Below are positions 7,629-16,124 of a stretch of DNA of 64,000 bases, piece by piece. Position numbers and translations under genes: made by a program. Position 1 is the first letter of the stretch, and every line of letters begins with the position of its first letter. The DNA is from Lysobacterales bacterium. Its GTDB lineage: Bacteria; Pseudomonadota; Gammaproteobacteria; Xanthomonadales; SZUA-38. A model generated the notes under the pieces. That model was not told where the DNA came from, did not search any database, and saw only the letters and a program-made list of their open reading frames with translations. The DNA is taken from NCBI GenBank assembly GCA_028285525.1, contig JANQOZ010000085.1, positions 124,001 through 188,000 on the forward strand. Direction: 5' to 3'.

Positions 7629-10124
7629 CTACTCAAAGCTGTCTGCAAAGATGTGATCAACCAACGCAATACCTTCGCCGCTCAGCCGGAAGCTGTAGGG
7701 ATCTTCGTCTCCGTCATTGCTGGCAATACTGACCGTCGCGCTGGCCGGGCCCGGCGAGAGGGGCGTAAACGAGACGCGGAAGCTGGTGTTTTGTCCAGGA
7801 CCCAGCGATGACTCCATCGGTTGCGCTGAGATAGAAAATCCCTCGCCCGCAGCCAACACTTGGCCCTGAATCTCGATCTGGCCCAGCGCCACGTTGGCGA
7901 TAGTGAATGACTGAATAACGTTTCCGCCGACGACAACCTGACCAAAGTCGGTTCCGTTGGCCAAAGCCGTAGCTGTGCTCCCGGAAGGAATGCTCAACCC
8001 GTTCCCGGCCACGTCGATCTCTCCGACCGCAACCTGCCAACCGCCGAGGGTACGCGCAGGACTGGCGTTGGCACCCGTGGATGCCGTGTCGAATACCTCA
8101 TCGGCAACCAGGGCGATGCTGTACTGGCCGTTGTCGACGGCATCCCAGGTTCCGCCCGGCGGAGTCAGGGTGTACTGAACGCTCGCGAGCTCAGCATCAC
8201 CACTGACAGCGATACCGGTCACTGGCATCGGACCCGGCAGCACGGTCACGTCTCCCGTATCGAAGGAAGTAAGGTCCAGCGGCGCGTCCGCGTCCTGGAA
8301 ATTCACCGTGACGGTGTAGACGGTGCCTCCACCCTCGCCAACGTCCGGTGCTGAGGCGAGCTCGGCGCGCGGGCCGGTCACATCGACGTATTCCACTGCG
8401 CCTATGTCACAGTCGCTTGCGCCGTCAGCGTTGCCGTCGATCGGCCTGGGCATGCCGGTCTGATCATCAAGCTCGCACTCTGCGAGGTCCGCTGCCTCGA
8501 TCAGCGGGCTACCGGGAAGTGGCAGATGGGTGGAGGTAGGCCCACCGTTGCTGCTCAACGCCCCAACCTGAATATCCACCACCCGAGCGTCGATCTCGTC
8601 CGCAAAGCTACACGAGAAGTCACCAAAGGCGCTGCTGATACTCGTGCTCAGCGTGCCGCTCCCGGCGCAGTTGGCGGCGCCGGTGGAAAGCGCTGAGTTG
8701 TAAAGGCAAACATCCCCATTCAGGCCAATCACACCCTGGTCCGGATCGGTGATGGTGTTTTGCGCCAGCGTAACGTGTCGCAGGGTGGCGGTAGTTCCCG
8801 TCGACGCCTGCAGCGCCCAGGATCCGGTGTTGCCCGACACCGTGCTGTTGCTGAGTGAAAGACTTGCCCCGTCATACAGGCCAACCGCGGAGCTAAGGCC
8901 ACCCGTGTTGGCACTCAAGGTGCTTGCCTGAACAGTGATCGCCGCAGAAGCCTCCGCCAACACCGCTCCACCAGCGGCGTATGCAATGTTCTCATTCAGC
9001 GAGCTGCGGACCACTTGGGCATCATGATCGGTGAGCCGCAGGCCGCCTCCACCGCCACTCTGAGCAACATTGTTGGCGATCACCGTATCGTCAATTTCCA
9101 GTTCACCGGAGCTGCCGGAAGTGTCGAGCCCGCCACCGTTGCCTAGCGCCAGATTGCCCGTGATGGTGGATGTGCTGAAATTAGCAGTGTAGCAGTCATA
9201 CAACGATGCGCCGCCACCGTCTCCGCCCGAAGAATTCCCTGACAAGGTCAGGTTGGTCAGAGTGATCTCGCAGAGCTGGCCCAACATTCCACCGCCGTCG
9301 CCGCTGGCGCTGTTGCCGATCACCGTCACTGAGCTGATCTCGCCGATCGATAGGGAAAGCGCCATACCACCCCCTGAAGCGGCCGAGTTGCCGGAGACGC
9401 TGCCGCCCTCAATGTTGATGCTGTCGCTGAACTGCAGGAGTCCGCCACCAATCCCGGTGGCCGTGTTGTTGGTGATCTCGATATCGGTTAGGACCAACGA
9501 ACCCGAGGACTGAATCCCGCCACCGCTGCCGCCGCCGGCAACATTGCCGGAGACGGCAGAGTTGAGCAGGGTGAGGTTGCCCAGATTGCGAATCCCGCCG
9601 GCATTATCAGTCGCGTAACTATTGAGCACCTGACACCGATTCAGGGTCAGATTTTCGCTATTAAGAACTGCGCCACCGCTGCCGTCGGCGCGCCCGTCGC
9701 GAAGCGTCAGGTTGGTCAATGTCACCGTCTGGCTGCCAGCGCCCGAAACCTCCAGCACCGGCGAGTCATCATTGCCCGAGACCACAAATGATGAACCGGC
9801 TGCGTTGATGCTAAGGGATGAGGAAATGGTCAGCGGCCCAGACTGCAGGGTGACTCTTTCACCCTGCACTTCTCGGGCGAACTCTATTTCGTCAACGCCG
9901 GCGCCCGCTGGGCAGCCCAATACCGGCGCGTCCTGATTTGCAGCCTCGATCGCGGACCGCAGCGTGCAAGCGGTGGGACTGAGACCGTCGCTGGCGGAAT
10001 CGACGGTAATGGTGGCTGCCTGAACGGCGGGCTGGGATAGCACCGCCAGTACGGGCAGCAAACCTCGGTCTACAACGCCGATTCCCGTGAGACTCCGCCG
10101 CACGCGCCGGGACCGGTTAGTCAC
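7629..10124 (-). CDS. Secreted CSLREA/choice-of-anchor Q beta-helix protein with C-terminal IFADSFE
   Basis: 831 residues with a signal peptide ending near SQPAVQA. After it comes a CSLREA-type segment (ACTLRSAIEAAN), then a right-handed parallel beta-helix, residues about 80-470, rich in 'L.NSTVSGN' and 'GGGG' turns. A choice-of-anchor Q-like ending follows (PGSPLIEAADLAEC... DIGAVEYVD), then two Ig-like/ASH-type domains, the last resembling choice-of-anchor D (QSFTIANVAL ... SVSIASNDGD-like pattern). The protein ends exactly in DHIFADSFE. 'Choice-of-anchor' bodies are known to be paired with varied C-terminal anchoring signals, which makes the tag meaningful. The apparent start is GTG at 10124, overlapping by GTGA the stop of a 34-aa upstream ORF that has the strong ribosome binding site. 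Confidence 0.85.
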   Translation of the reverse strand: MTNRSRRVRRSLTGIGVVDRGLLPVLAVLSQPAVQAATITVDSASDGLSPTACTLRSAIEAANQDAPVLGCPAGAGVDEIEFAREVQGERVTLQSGPLTISSSLSINAAGSSFVVSGNDDSPVLEVSGAGSQTVTLTNLTLRDGRADGSGGAVLNSENLTLNRCQVLNSYATDNAGGIRNLGNLTLLNSAVSGNVAGGGSGGGIQSSGSLVLTDIEITNNTATGIGGGLLQFSDSINIEGGSVSGNSAASGGGMALSLSIGEISSVTVIGNSASGDGGGMLGQLCEITLTNLTLSGNSSGGDGGGASLYDCYTANFSTSTITGNLALGNGGGLDTSGSSGELEIDDTVIANNVAQSGGGGGLRLTDHDAQVVRSSLNENIAYAAGGAVLAEASAAITVQASTLSANTGGLSSAVGLYDGASLSLSNSTVSGNTGSWALQASTGTTATLRHVTLAQNTITDPDQGVIGLNGDVCLYNSALSTGAANCAGSGTLSTSISSAFGDFSCSFADEIDARVVDIQVGALSSNGGPTSTHLPLPGSPLIEAADLAECELDDQTGMPRPIDGNADGASDCDIGAVEYVDVTGPRAELASAPDVGEGGGTVYTVTVNFQDADAPLDLTSFDTGDVTVLPGPMPVTGIAVSGDAELASVQYTLTPPGGTWDAVDNGQYSIALVADEVFDTASTGANASPARTLGGWQVAVGEIDVAGNGLSIPSGSTATALANGTDFGQVVVGGNVIQSFTIANVALGQIEIQGQVLAAGEGFSISAQPMESSLGPGQNTSFRVSFTPLSPGPASATVSIASNDGDEDPYSFRLSGEGIALVDHIFADSFE

Positions 10125-10225
10125 GTGAGCCGCGCCCTGGCAAGCGCGGAAGCCTGCGAGAACCCGACGAAGACGCAGCGCGCCGTGGCGACCGCTGTGA
10201 CGACGGTGAAACGGCGTGACGCCAT
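10121..10225 (-). CDS. Possible 34-aa leader ORF coupled to the beta-helix gene
   Basis: The ATG at 10223-10225 (minus strand) is preceded by a perfect AGGAGG with 6-nt spacing, the best ribosome binding site I see here. It opens a 34-codon frame (MASRRFTVVTAVATARC...) whose TGA overlaps the GTG start of the 831-aa protein as GTGA. The large gene lacks an obvious Shine-Dalgarno of its own. This fits translational coupling through a leader peptide, or a frameshift/assembly error that has separated the true N-terminus from the gene. No homologue is recognised. Confidence 0.45.
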   Translation of the reverse strand: MASRRFTVVTAVATARCVFVGFSQASALARARLT

Positions 10226-10341
10226 CGTAGCCCTCCTAAACACAGTACTTCTTGATTATTTATCCAAAAAACACCCTCCAACACCCTAATTTTTGGGGTC
10301 ACGTCCGCGTATTTGGCGACGATTTCATCGCATCGAATGAA

Positions 10342-10899
10342 CTACGCCGCCTGAGCGTGCGTACGTGGCAGCAGGTCGAAGATCAGATGAATACGTTTCT
10401 CCGCACTGTTGTTCCAGGCTTCATGAACCTGCTTGTTGTCGAACCACCACAGCTCGCCTTCGCCTAGCGCCTCCAACTCATCGCCCGCTCTCAGGAAGCA
10501 CCGATCGTTGGAGCGAAGAACGAGATGAAAGCGGGCGTGCAGTCGATAATATTCGCCACGGTCAATGTGCGGATACACGTGCGCCCCTGGCGGCAGGTTG
10601 ACGATCTTGGCGCGTCCAGGAGTCCACCCAAGTTCATCAGCAATCTGGCTGATGAACTCACGCGCGTGAGGAAACGATGCCGAACCGGTTGTCCAGCGGC
10701 TTTCCAGGACATCGCGGCGCTCTCTTCCGCGAATGCAGGACTTCCGCAGTCCGCGCAGCGGTATGGCCTTGGCCTCTCGCTGTACGCGGATCTTTTCCTG
10801 GCGCCCGGTCGCCGCAGCCCAGGCATCATCGACGGAGGCTATTTCGTCGAGAAACGGCTCGGTAGCTATGCGGTCACGGATGAGGCTGAAGTAACGCAT
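10342..10899 (-). CDS. Aspartyl/asparaginyl (Asp/Arg) beta-hydroxylase-like 2OG-Fe(II) dioxygenase
   Basis: The frame is open from 11205, but the family-like protein starts at the ATG at 10899 (MRYFSLIRDR), giving 185 residues. The metal-binding double-stranded beta-helix core is visible: 'GAHVYPHIDRGEYYRLHARFHLVL' contains the HxD pair (HID), and the distal His lies in 'WFDNKQVHEAWNNS', with a following Arg (KRIHLIF) for 2-oxoglutarate. Members hydroxylate Asp, Asn or Arg side chains of proteins, or free/tethered amino acids during natural-product synthesis. The start overlaps the 3' end of the ATP-grasp fusion gene by 34 bp, so this is the last gene of the five-gene operon and may hydroxylate its product or substrate. 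Confidence 0.82.
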   Translation of the reverse strand: MRYFSLIRDRIATEPFLDEIASVDDAWAAATGRQEKIRVQREAKAIPLRGLRKSCIRGRERRDVLESRWTTGSASFPHAREFISQIADELGWTPGRAKIVNLPPGAHVYPHIDRGEYYRLHARFHLVLRSNDRCFLRAGDELEALGEGELWWFDNKQVHEAWNNSAEKRIHLIFDLLPRTHAQAA

Positions 10900-12746
10900 G
10901 GTTTTGCTCTCTCTAGGTAAATGGGTGAACGGGCGGCGTCCGGCGAGGTTTGCCTGACACAAATACGATTCCGCCATCGGGCGACGGCGGCATGAATAAG
11001 TTCGGTTGACACATCTCCCGGGGCCAGGCCGGCGGCGGCCATCGCCACCATGGCAGCGCTGCCGGAGGAGATCGGTTCGATTGCGAAAACCCGGGTAACG
11101 GTCACCCGCCCCTGAGCCGTGCAGCGTAAGTCGACACGCGCGAGGTCCCTGCATTCCAGCGTTTTCAGGGCGGCAGTGGCTGCTTTTGAGACTGCGTCGG
11201 CACATTCGTTTGTCCAGCCGCTGGCGTCTGCCACGAGCGTCTCGAAGCCACGCCCGGTTCTGGTTCGTTCGAGCAAGGGAAGGATGCGCGGCTGGTCTGT
11301 TTCTGGTGCCAACACGATCGCGGTTACGCGACGACCTGAAGGGATTCGTTCAAGCAGCGCCTGGCCGTAGCGCTGGTTCACGTGATGAAGAGACCGACGC
11401 AGATCCGGAATGTCACTCACGGTGATGGGTCCCCGGTCTGACTGAAACCTTGGACGGACCCAGACCGCGCGATCCGAAGCGGCAAGCAGCCGCTCTGCTT
11501 CTTTGAGCGAGAGCGCCCTGGGAACGCGCAGCCCGGCGGCTGTTAAGAGCTGCAGCTGAAGTTTCCGGTCATCGAGTAGTGCCGGCGCCTGCGGCCCCGG
11601 TCCTGAGTAAGGCAGGCCGAGCATCTCGCAGATGGTGGCAACCTGCGCGAGTCGTCCTGCCCCCTGCGATCCACCGGCAAAATTCAGGACAACCGGGGCC
11701 TCATCTTCTCCCGGCACTCCGCCACCAGCGAGGTCGCGAAGTTTTGCCGGCAGGGAGCTGTCGCCTTCGAGGATGGCAACGCCGAAACCGCGTTCGCGAA
11801 TGCCGTCGATCGCGCGCTGTAGCCCAGCACGCTGGTAGCGTCGCGGCGGTTCGGGGGTGGTTCGATACAGCGGCGGCTCGCCAAATCGACTCCTGACGAT
11901 CACGACCTCGGGCTGCTTGGCGTTTCCCCGCGTCGCGTTCGGGCTGCCGGGCTGGAACCCCTCCAGCAATCTCAGGTCGAGAAACTCTGATACGAACACA
12001 ATCAGCACGAGCTTGCTGATCAACAGCTCCGGGCAGGCGAGCACCAGTTCGCGAAGTACGGTTACCTGGCTGAGCAAAGCGATGACGCCGGCCAGAGCGA
12101 TGGTGTTGCCTGTGCGCCAAGCTGCCATGGCCGGATTTTCCTTCGCGAACGTGGCGGCGATGCTTTCCGCCAGCATCGCCAGGATCACTACCGGAAAGAA
12201 GGCCATGCTCCACAGGGTGGATGAGCCAAGCCAGTTCCCGGCGAAAAGGCCAAACACCATGGTGAGGGCGACGATGCACAGGATCACTGACACCCGCGCG
12301 TAGAGCGGCATGCCAGAACGGCGCATGGCGGGACGTACCAGAAGCACGGTGCCGGCGATCAGGGTGATCAGCAGCAGGCTTGGCAGCAGCCCGATTTCCT
12401 GAAAGCCGATGGCAATCAGAATCGACCGGTACCCCAACACCCGGATGCCCAGCGTGAGGCGCGTGAGTGCCACCAGCAGTGCAGCCATTGGCAACAGCAG
12501 AATAAACAGCACAACTCGGCGATCGTCGTGACCCACCCAGGTGAGGCTGATGTGGCTATTGAGCCAATCACCGACTGCCAGCAGACCGGACGGATCGGCA
12601 GATGCGAGTGCCAGCATGCGAAGGTTGACGCCGAGCAGCGGGAGAACCGCCAGGCCCAGCAACAGCAGCAGCCAAGCGGTAGGAATTCGCTCGCGGTCGC
12701 GGGCAATGCCGTCGCGAAACGGCTCTGTCAGAAACTGGCTGATCAT
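10866..12746 (-). CDS. Seven-TM domain fused to D-Ala-D-Ala ligase-like ATP-grasp domain
   Basis: Starting at the ATG at 12746 (MISQFLTEPF) the protein has 626 residues; upstream in-frame codons overlap the HlyD-like gene and look non-coding. Residues about 25-265 hold seven or so hydrophobic helices, including 'RVLGYRSILIAIGFQEIGLL', which resembles the 7TM domain found with inactive transglutaminase (PF14402 type). Residues about 310-590 form an ATP-grasp module: 'LGLPYSGPGPQAPALLDDRKLQLQLL' resembles the D-Ala-D-Ala ligase entry helix, followed by an 'RVPRALSL' strand and a 'VRPRFQSDRGPI' strand where the ATP-binding lysine would sit (here Arg). The usual Mg-binding 'DxR...EINP' appears as 'ARVDLRCTAQGRVTV...AIEPI', i.e. 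E-x-P rather than E-x-N-P. A membrane-tethered amide-bond ligase or a degenerate one is inferred. It lies 7 bp after the HlyD-like gene. Confidence 0.7.
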   Translation of the reverse strand: MISQFLTEPFRDGIARDRERIPTAWLLLLLGLAVLPLLGVNLRMLALASADPSGLLAVGDWLNSHISLTWVGHDDRRVVLFILLLPMAALLVALTRLTLGIRVLGYRSILIAIGFQEIGLLPSLLLITLIAGTVLLVRPAMRRSGMPLYARVSVILCIVALTMVFGLFAGNWLGSSTLWSMAFFPVVILAMLAESIAATFAKENPAMAAWRTGNTIALAGVIALLSQVTVLRELVLACPELLISKLVLIVFVSEFLDLRLLEGFQPGSPNATRGNAKQPEVVIVRSRFGEPPLYRTTPEPPRRYQRAGLQRAIDGIRERGFGVAILEGDSSLPAKLRDLAGGGVPGEDEAPVVLNFAGGSQGAGRLAQVATICEMLGLPYSGPGPQAPALLDDRKLQLQLLTAAGLRVPRALSLKEAERLLAASDRAVWVRPRFQSDRGPITVSDIPDLRRSLHHVNQRYGQALLERIPSGRRVTAIVLAPETDQPRILPLLERTRTGRGFETLVADASGWTNECADAVSKAATAALKTLECRDLARVDLRCTAQGRVTVTRVFAIEPISSGSAAMVAMAAAGLAPGDVSTELIHAAVARWRNRICVRQTSPDAARSPIYLERAKPCVTSASSVTA

Positions 12747-12753
12747 GATTGAT

Positions 12754-13956
12754 TCAACCCGCCTCGCGGCGAATGTCCACCACGGCCGACATGCCCGGGA
12801 GGAACGCAGCCGGAGGGGCATCCAGCCGTATCTCCACGCCAACCTGCGGCGTGGGTCGCATGCGTGACTCCCGCGTCTGGGGCAGATAGTCCGCCGGCAT
12901 TTCGAAATCGGTCGCAAGACCGATTTGGGAAACGACCCCAGCGAAACGCTCCCCCGGCACCGCCGGGAAACTCACCTGTACGGGGTTACCCGGCGCAACA
13001 GCCGCCAGCTCTTCCTCGGGCACCCAGGCTTCGATCCAGGTTCGGTCAGTCAGCCAGAGGCTCAGGATAGGCGTGCCGGTGTCTACCGCCATGCCGGGCT
13101 GTGCCAGGCGGCGAATCACTGCACCAGCAGCCGGCGCATAGACGCGGGTGCTCTCAATATCGGCCTCGACCTGGGCCAGCTCAGCTTCGGCCTCCTGCCG
13201 CGTGGACTGAAGGACGCGAAGCTGCGCTTCCCGCAGGGCCAGAGAGTCCAGCGCAAGCTGCGACGCATCACGTTCGGCCAGAGCACCGGCCTCCGCGGCC
13301 GACGCGGCAGTCGCCAGTGACTCTGCCGTCGCGGCCTTCGCGGCCGCATCCCGGATCGTTTCCGCGGAAACGCCCCCGCGTCCCGCCAGCGCGCGACGGG
13401 CGGCATGAAACGCTGCAGCATCCTGAGCGCGCAGCTCAGCCGCTTCAGCTTCTGCGCTCATCCGCTGGTGTTCAGCGATAGCCCGAGCCAGTTCCGCCTG
13501 AGCCTTCTGTGTATCGAAGACCAGTTCGGAGCGCGCCAAAGCGATGCGTTCGTTGAGCTTGGCAACAGCGGCTTCACTCGCTGCTCGGCGTGCCAGCAGG
13601 TGCTGGTCGGCGAGCTGCGCGAGCAGCTGCCCTTCAACCACTCGGTCGCCTGCATCGACATGGACGGTCTGCACAACCCCCCCTTGGCGAACACCCAGCT
13701 CCGAAACGTGGGCCCGTACCAGCGCATTTCGGGAAACCACATGCGTCGCGTGAAAGTAGCCCCACATAATTCCTGTACTCGCCAGGACCACAACCAAAAC
13801 GAGAGCACTGAGTGTCGCAAGGCGACGTCGCCCGTTGCCGGAAGGCCCTTTTGCCGTCGAATCAGCAGGCGAGGTGCTGTCCGGTGCCGGCTGCAAGGCT
13901 TCTGCATCGGGGACTGGCTGCGGCGCGACCGCAAACTGTTTAGGAGAGTGCATCAT
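12754..13956 (-). CDS. HlyD-family membrane fusion (periplasmic adaptor) protein
   Basis: The chosen start is the ATG pair at 13951-13956 (MMHSPKQF), giving 400 residues; the frame is open further, but that part overlaps the upstream hydrolase. A proline-rich cytoplasmic N-terminus precedes a single TM helix (LATLSALVLVVVLASTGIMWGY). Then come the first half of a barrel-sandwich/lipoyl domain ('GGVVQTVHVDAGDRVVEGQLLAQL'), a long Ala/Glu/Arg-rich alpha-helical hairpin (about 130-260), the second lipoyl half ('STRVYAPAAGAVIRRLAQPGMAVDTG') and the beta-barrel ('IEAWVPEEELAAVAPGNPVQVSFPA'). Such adaptors join an inner-membrane transporter to an outer-membrane channel. None is adjacent except the seven-TM/ATP-grasp protein, so its partner is unclear. 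The start overlaps the hydrolase stop by 17 bp. Confidence 0.85.
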   Translation of the reverse strand: MMHSPKQFAVAPQPVPDAEALQPAPDSTSPADSTAKGPSGNGRRRLATLSALVLVVVLASTGIMWGYFHATHVVSRNALVRAHVSELGVRQGGVVQTVHVDAGDRVVEGQLLAQLADQHLLARRAASEAAVAKLNERIALARSELVFDTQKAQAELARAIAEHQRMSAEAEAAELRAQDAAAFHAARRALAGRGGVSAETIRDAAAKAATAESLATAASAAEAGALAERDASQLALDSLALREAQLRVLQSTRQEAEAELAQVEADIESTRVYAPAAGAVIRRLAQPGMAVDTGTPILSLWLTDRTWIEAWVPEEELAAVAPGNPVQVSFPAVPGERFAGVVSQIGLATDFEMPADYLPQTRESRMRPTPQVGVEIRLDAPPAAFLPGMSAVVDIRREAG

Positions 13957-14827
13957 TGCTGCTTGACTCCTCTGTGGCGGCACCTTCGGCAGCGACTGCT
14001 GGCCCGGGATCTTCGATGGCGGCCAGGACCAGTTCACGGAGGTATCCGGCCTTTGTGAACTCATCGAAGCTGTGACCGATCTCAGGAACCTCCTGGTAGC
14101 TGATGTCGGCATCAACGTGATAGAGGCGCGCCGCCATTCGCATGGCTAGCACCCAGCGTCTGGCGCGCTCGACGCGATCGCTCCCCTGCTGTCGGTCGAG
14201 ATGAGGGTTGCTCCGCAGATTTACCGAGGTGCGATCGCACGATCCGACCAACACGGTCATCGGTATGCGTAGAAATACCTCGGGGTTCATGCTGACCGCG
14301 CGGAGTTTTCCAGCGGTTGCCATGCCGCGGGGGAAGGCTACGTCGGGATCAGGAAAGGTATACCAACCAGCGGCGACGGCGATCAGCCTGGCGACGCGGT
14401 GTGGGTGAACCATCGCATAACGGTGGCAGAACTGCGCGCCGCCGCTGTAACCGAGTAATACGCACCGGTCGGTCGGCAAACCGTAAATCAGCGACACCTC
14501 GTCGAGGCAGGCATTGAAGTAATGATCGGCTCGGCTGCCGTCGGTGCCTTTGCCCAGACGCTGGTAGCGCCGGTGCCGGGATTTAGCAAAACAGGGGGCG
14601 AGCAGCGCTCGTCCTGTGCTGTCGCTGAGTAAGCGCAGCTGCCGAAGCTGCGACTGCGCCCGGCGAGTGTAGCCATGCACGAAGACGATGGGTTCCAGCT
14701 CCCGATTGAGGTTCTTCGGCAGATACACCAGGTATTGCAATGACGTCCCGGTGTGTTTTGCCGCAAGGGTTGTCGTTGTCATGAAAGGTGCCGGCATCTC
14801 GGCCAGCGGCAGGGTTTGCATGTTCAT
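13940..14827 (-). CDS. Alpha/beta-hydrolase (PHB depolymerase/esterase-like)
   Basis: 295 residues without a signal peptide. The fold is seen from 'LEPIVFVHGYTRRAQSQ' (HG oxyanion turn), the nucleophile elbow GYSGG with Ser128, 'TVLVGSCDRT' supplying the acid, and 'VPEIGHSFDEF' supplying the catalytic His. The general pattern resembles polyhydroxybutyrate depolymerase-like and feruloyl esterase-like hydrolases. Its substrate is unknown; within the operon it may release or trim a product, or act as a transferase. The start codon overlaps the stop of the preceding P-loop gene by one base (TGATG), which indicates translational coupling. Confidence 0.8.
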   Translation of the reverse strand: MNMQTLPLAEMPAPFMTTTTLAAKHTGTSLQYLVYLPKNLNRELEPIVFVHGYTRRAQSQLRQLRLLSDSTGRALLAPCFAKSRHRRYQRLGKGTDGSRADHYFNACLDEVSLIYGLPTDRCVLLGYSGGAQFCHRYAMVHPHRVARLIAVAAGWYTFPDPDVAFPRGMATAGKLRAVSMNPEVFLRIPMTVLVGSCDRTSVNLRSNPHLDRQQGSDRVERARRWVLAMRMAARLYHVDADISYQEVPEIGHSFDEFTKAGYLRELVLAAIEDPGPAVAAEGAATEESSSNDALS

Positions 14828-16014
14828 CAGCAGGCCTCCTGTTTGACGGTTGCGTGAAGCGCTTGTCGTAAGAGCTTCTCGGCGAAATCGGGTGCGGCGA
14901 GTTCCTCGCGATTGGCGGTGACCAGTCCTGTTTCGGTTTCGGCCTCCTGCCGCTGCAGGGGTGAGGCAGTCAGCAATCCGCTCAGGGCTAGGACCGGAGG
15001 TTTACAGCGGGCGAGCGAGGCAACGCCCGTAGCGGCGCCCATCGAATCGCGGGCCGCCAGAACCACGCCGTTGACCGTTTCTGAAAAGGCGTTGCCGGCA
15101 ATCAGCCGCGAGGTCTCTCGTTGATAGACACCGTCAGCGACCTCCATCACCACGGTGTCCATGCCGTGACCGGCCATGTCCTGAACCAGGGTGTGCATGG
15201 CCTCCTCGATCTGCTTGACGTCCGCGAGGTAGGTTGACGCCATCCCGGCATCGGTGAAGTCGAGAACCCGGTCCGCTCCGGCATCCTTCAGCAGCCAGGT
15301 ATCGCCCCCGGCTCCGGTGCCTGTGACCTTGATGTAACCCACGCGCTGGCCGGCGGCCCGGAGGCCCCGGAGGAGAAACGCGGCGGTTTGCGTCTTGCCT
15401 GCATCCATCGCCGTTCCAAGTACGGCAAGAACCGGGGGAGCAGCTAGCTTTGTACCCGCTGCCTCGAGCGCAAAGTCCTGGAGGTTGACAGGCCTTCCCG
15501 CATCGTCGGCCAGGAGACCAATCGGGGAAATGCGTGTCGGACCGCGCGATATACGAGCGTGCCAGCTCAGGGCATGGGCCGCGATCCCGCCCCCGGCCAC
15601 CAGATGGCAGGGCCCGAGGCCGCCAGGTACGCGGCCTTCAAACTGCTCACACGCATACCGGTTGCCGTAAGCCACCACGATGGTGTCGCCCGGAAAGAGG
15701 CGTCTGCGGCGACCGTCGGGAAGCTGCAGATTAGCGTGATGCCCCAGTGCATCGACTTTGGCCAGTACAAGGTCTCCCGGCTTGGGTTCTCCCTGTGTGA
15801 TCAATGACCGCACCGTTTCCCGCTTGACCCGCCGGGTCGTGAATGCCCACGGCGAACGTTGAAGAAGTTTCTCCAGGTTCGCTTGCGGACCAGATTTTGC
15901 GGTCTCGCTGGTTGCCACCGTGTTATTGGCCTCATCGGCCAGCCCTTCGAGGATCGCTTCACTGCTCTCCAGCAGCTGGTGTCGCCACTGCTCAATCTCC
16001 TGCACGTTGCTCAT
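14827..16014 (-). CDS. P-loop NTPase-like protein, possibly DUF1611/dethiobiotin-synthetase related; first gene of operon
   Basis: The ATG at 16014 is preceded by GGAG at a 9-nt distance and gives 395 residues (an in-frame ATG at 16068 is less well placed). Residues about 80-160 form a small N-terminal domain ('GDLVLAKVDALGHHANLQLPDGRRR ... GPCHLVAGGGIAAHAL'). From about 215 a nucleotide-binding domain begins with Walker A 'GTAMDAGKTQTAAFLLRGL', then 'VGYIKVTGTGAGGD' and a strand ending 'VVMEVADGVYQRET'. This combination resembles the DUF1611 (D-glutamate N-acetyltransferase-like) or dethiobiotin-synthetase class of P-loop proteins, but the match is by eye only. It heads the five-gene operon behind a good promoter, so it probably performs an early, ATP-dependent or substrate-recognition step. 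No specific function is assigned. Confidence 0.65.
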   Translation of the reverse strand: MSNVQEIEQWRHQLLESSEAILEGLADEANNTVATSETAKSGPQANLEKLLQRSPWAFTTRRVKRETVRSLITQGEPKPGDLVLAKVDALGHHANLQLPDGRRRRLFPGDTIVVAYGNRYACEQFEGRVPGGLGPCHLVAGGGIAAHALSWHARISRGPTRISPIGLLADDAGRPVNLQDFALEAAGTKLAAPPVLAVLGTAMDAGKTQTAAFLLRGLRAAGQRVGYIKVTGTGAGGDTWLLKDAGADRVLDFTDAGMASTYLADVKQIEEAMHTLVQDMAGHGMDTVVMEVADGVYQRETSRLIAGNAFSETVNGVVLAARDSMGAATGVASLARCKPPVLALSGLLTASPLQRQEAETETGLVTANREELAAPDFAEKLLRQALHATVKQEAC

Positions 16015-16090
16015 CGTTGAGTGCTCCAGTTCGGTTACTGATTCAGGTTGTTGGTCGGCTACCAGCATTGCTGGTCTGTATCTGCATTTT

Positions 16091-16108
16091 TTGTAAATTT
16101 AATTACAA
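16091..16108. promoter_or_regulatory. Palindromic operator candidate TTGTAA-N6-TTACAA
   Basis: A perfect 6+6 bp inverted repeat with a 6-bp spacer covers the -10 element of the operon promoter, a position where a bound dimer would block RNA polymerase. The regulator is not identified; no regulator gene lies next to it. Confidence 0.45.
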
Positions 16109-16124
16109 TTTATTTCCATGTCAA
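16096..16124 (-). promoter_or_regulatory. Sigma-70-type promoter for the five-gene operon
   Basis: On the minus strand TTGACA (16119-16124) is followed after exactly 17 bp by TAAATT (16096-16101, four of six bases of the -10 consensus). A/T tracts in phase lie upstream of the -35. Transcription would start near 16089, leaving about 75 nt of leader before the ATG at 16014. Confidence 0.55.

Noticed and set aside
13405..14058. 217-codon plus-strand ORF opposite the HlyD-like gene
   Set aside because: Shadow frame; the minus strand shows clear HlyD and hydrolase domains with overlapping starts.
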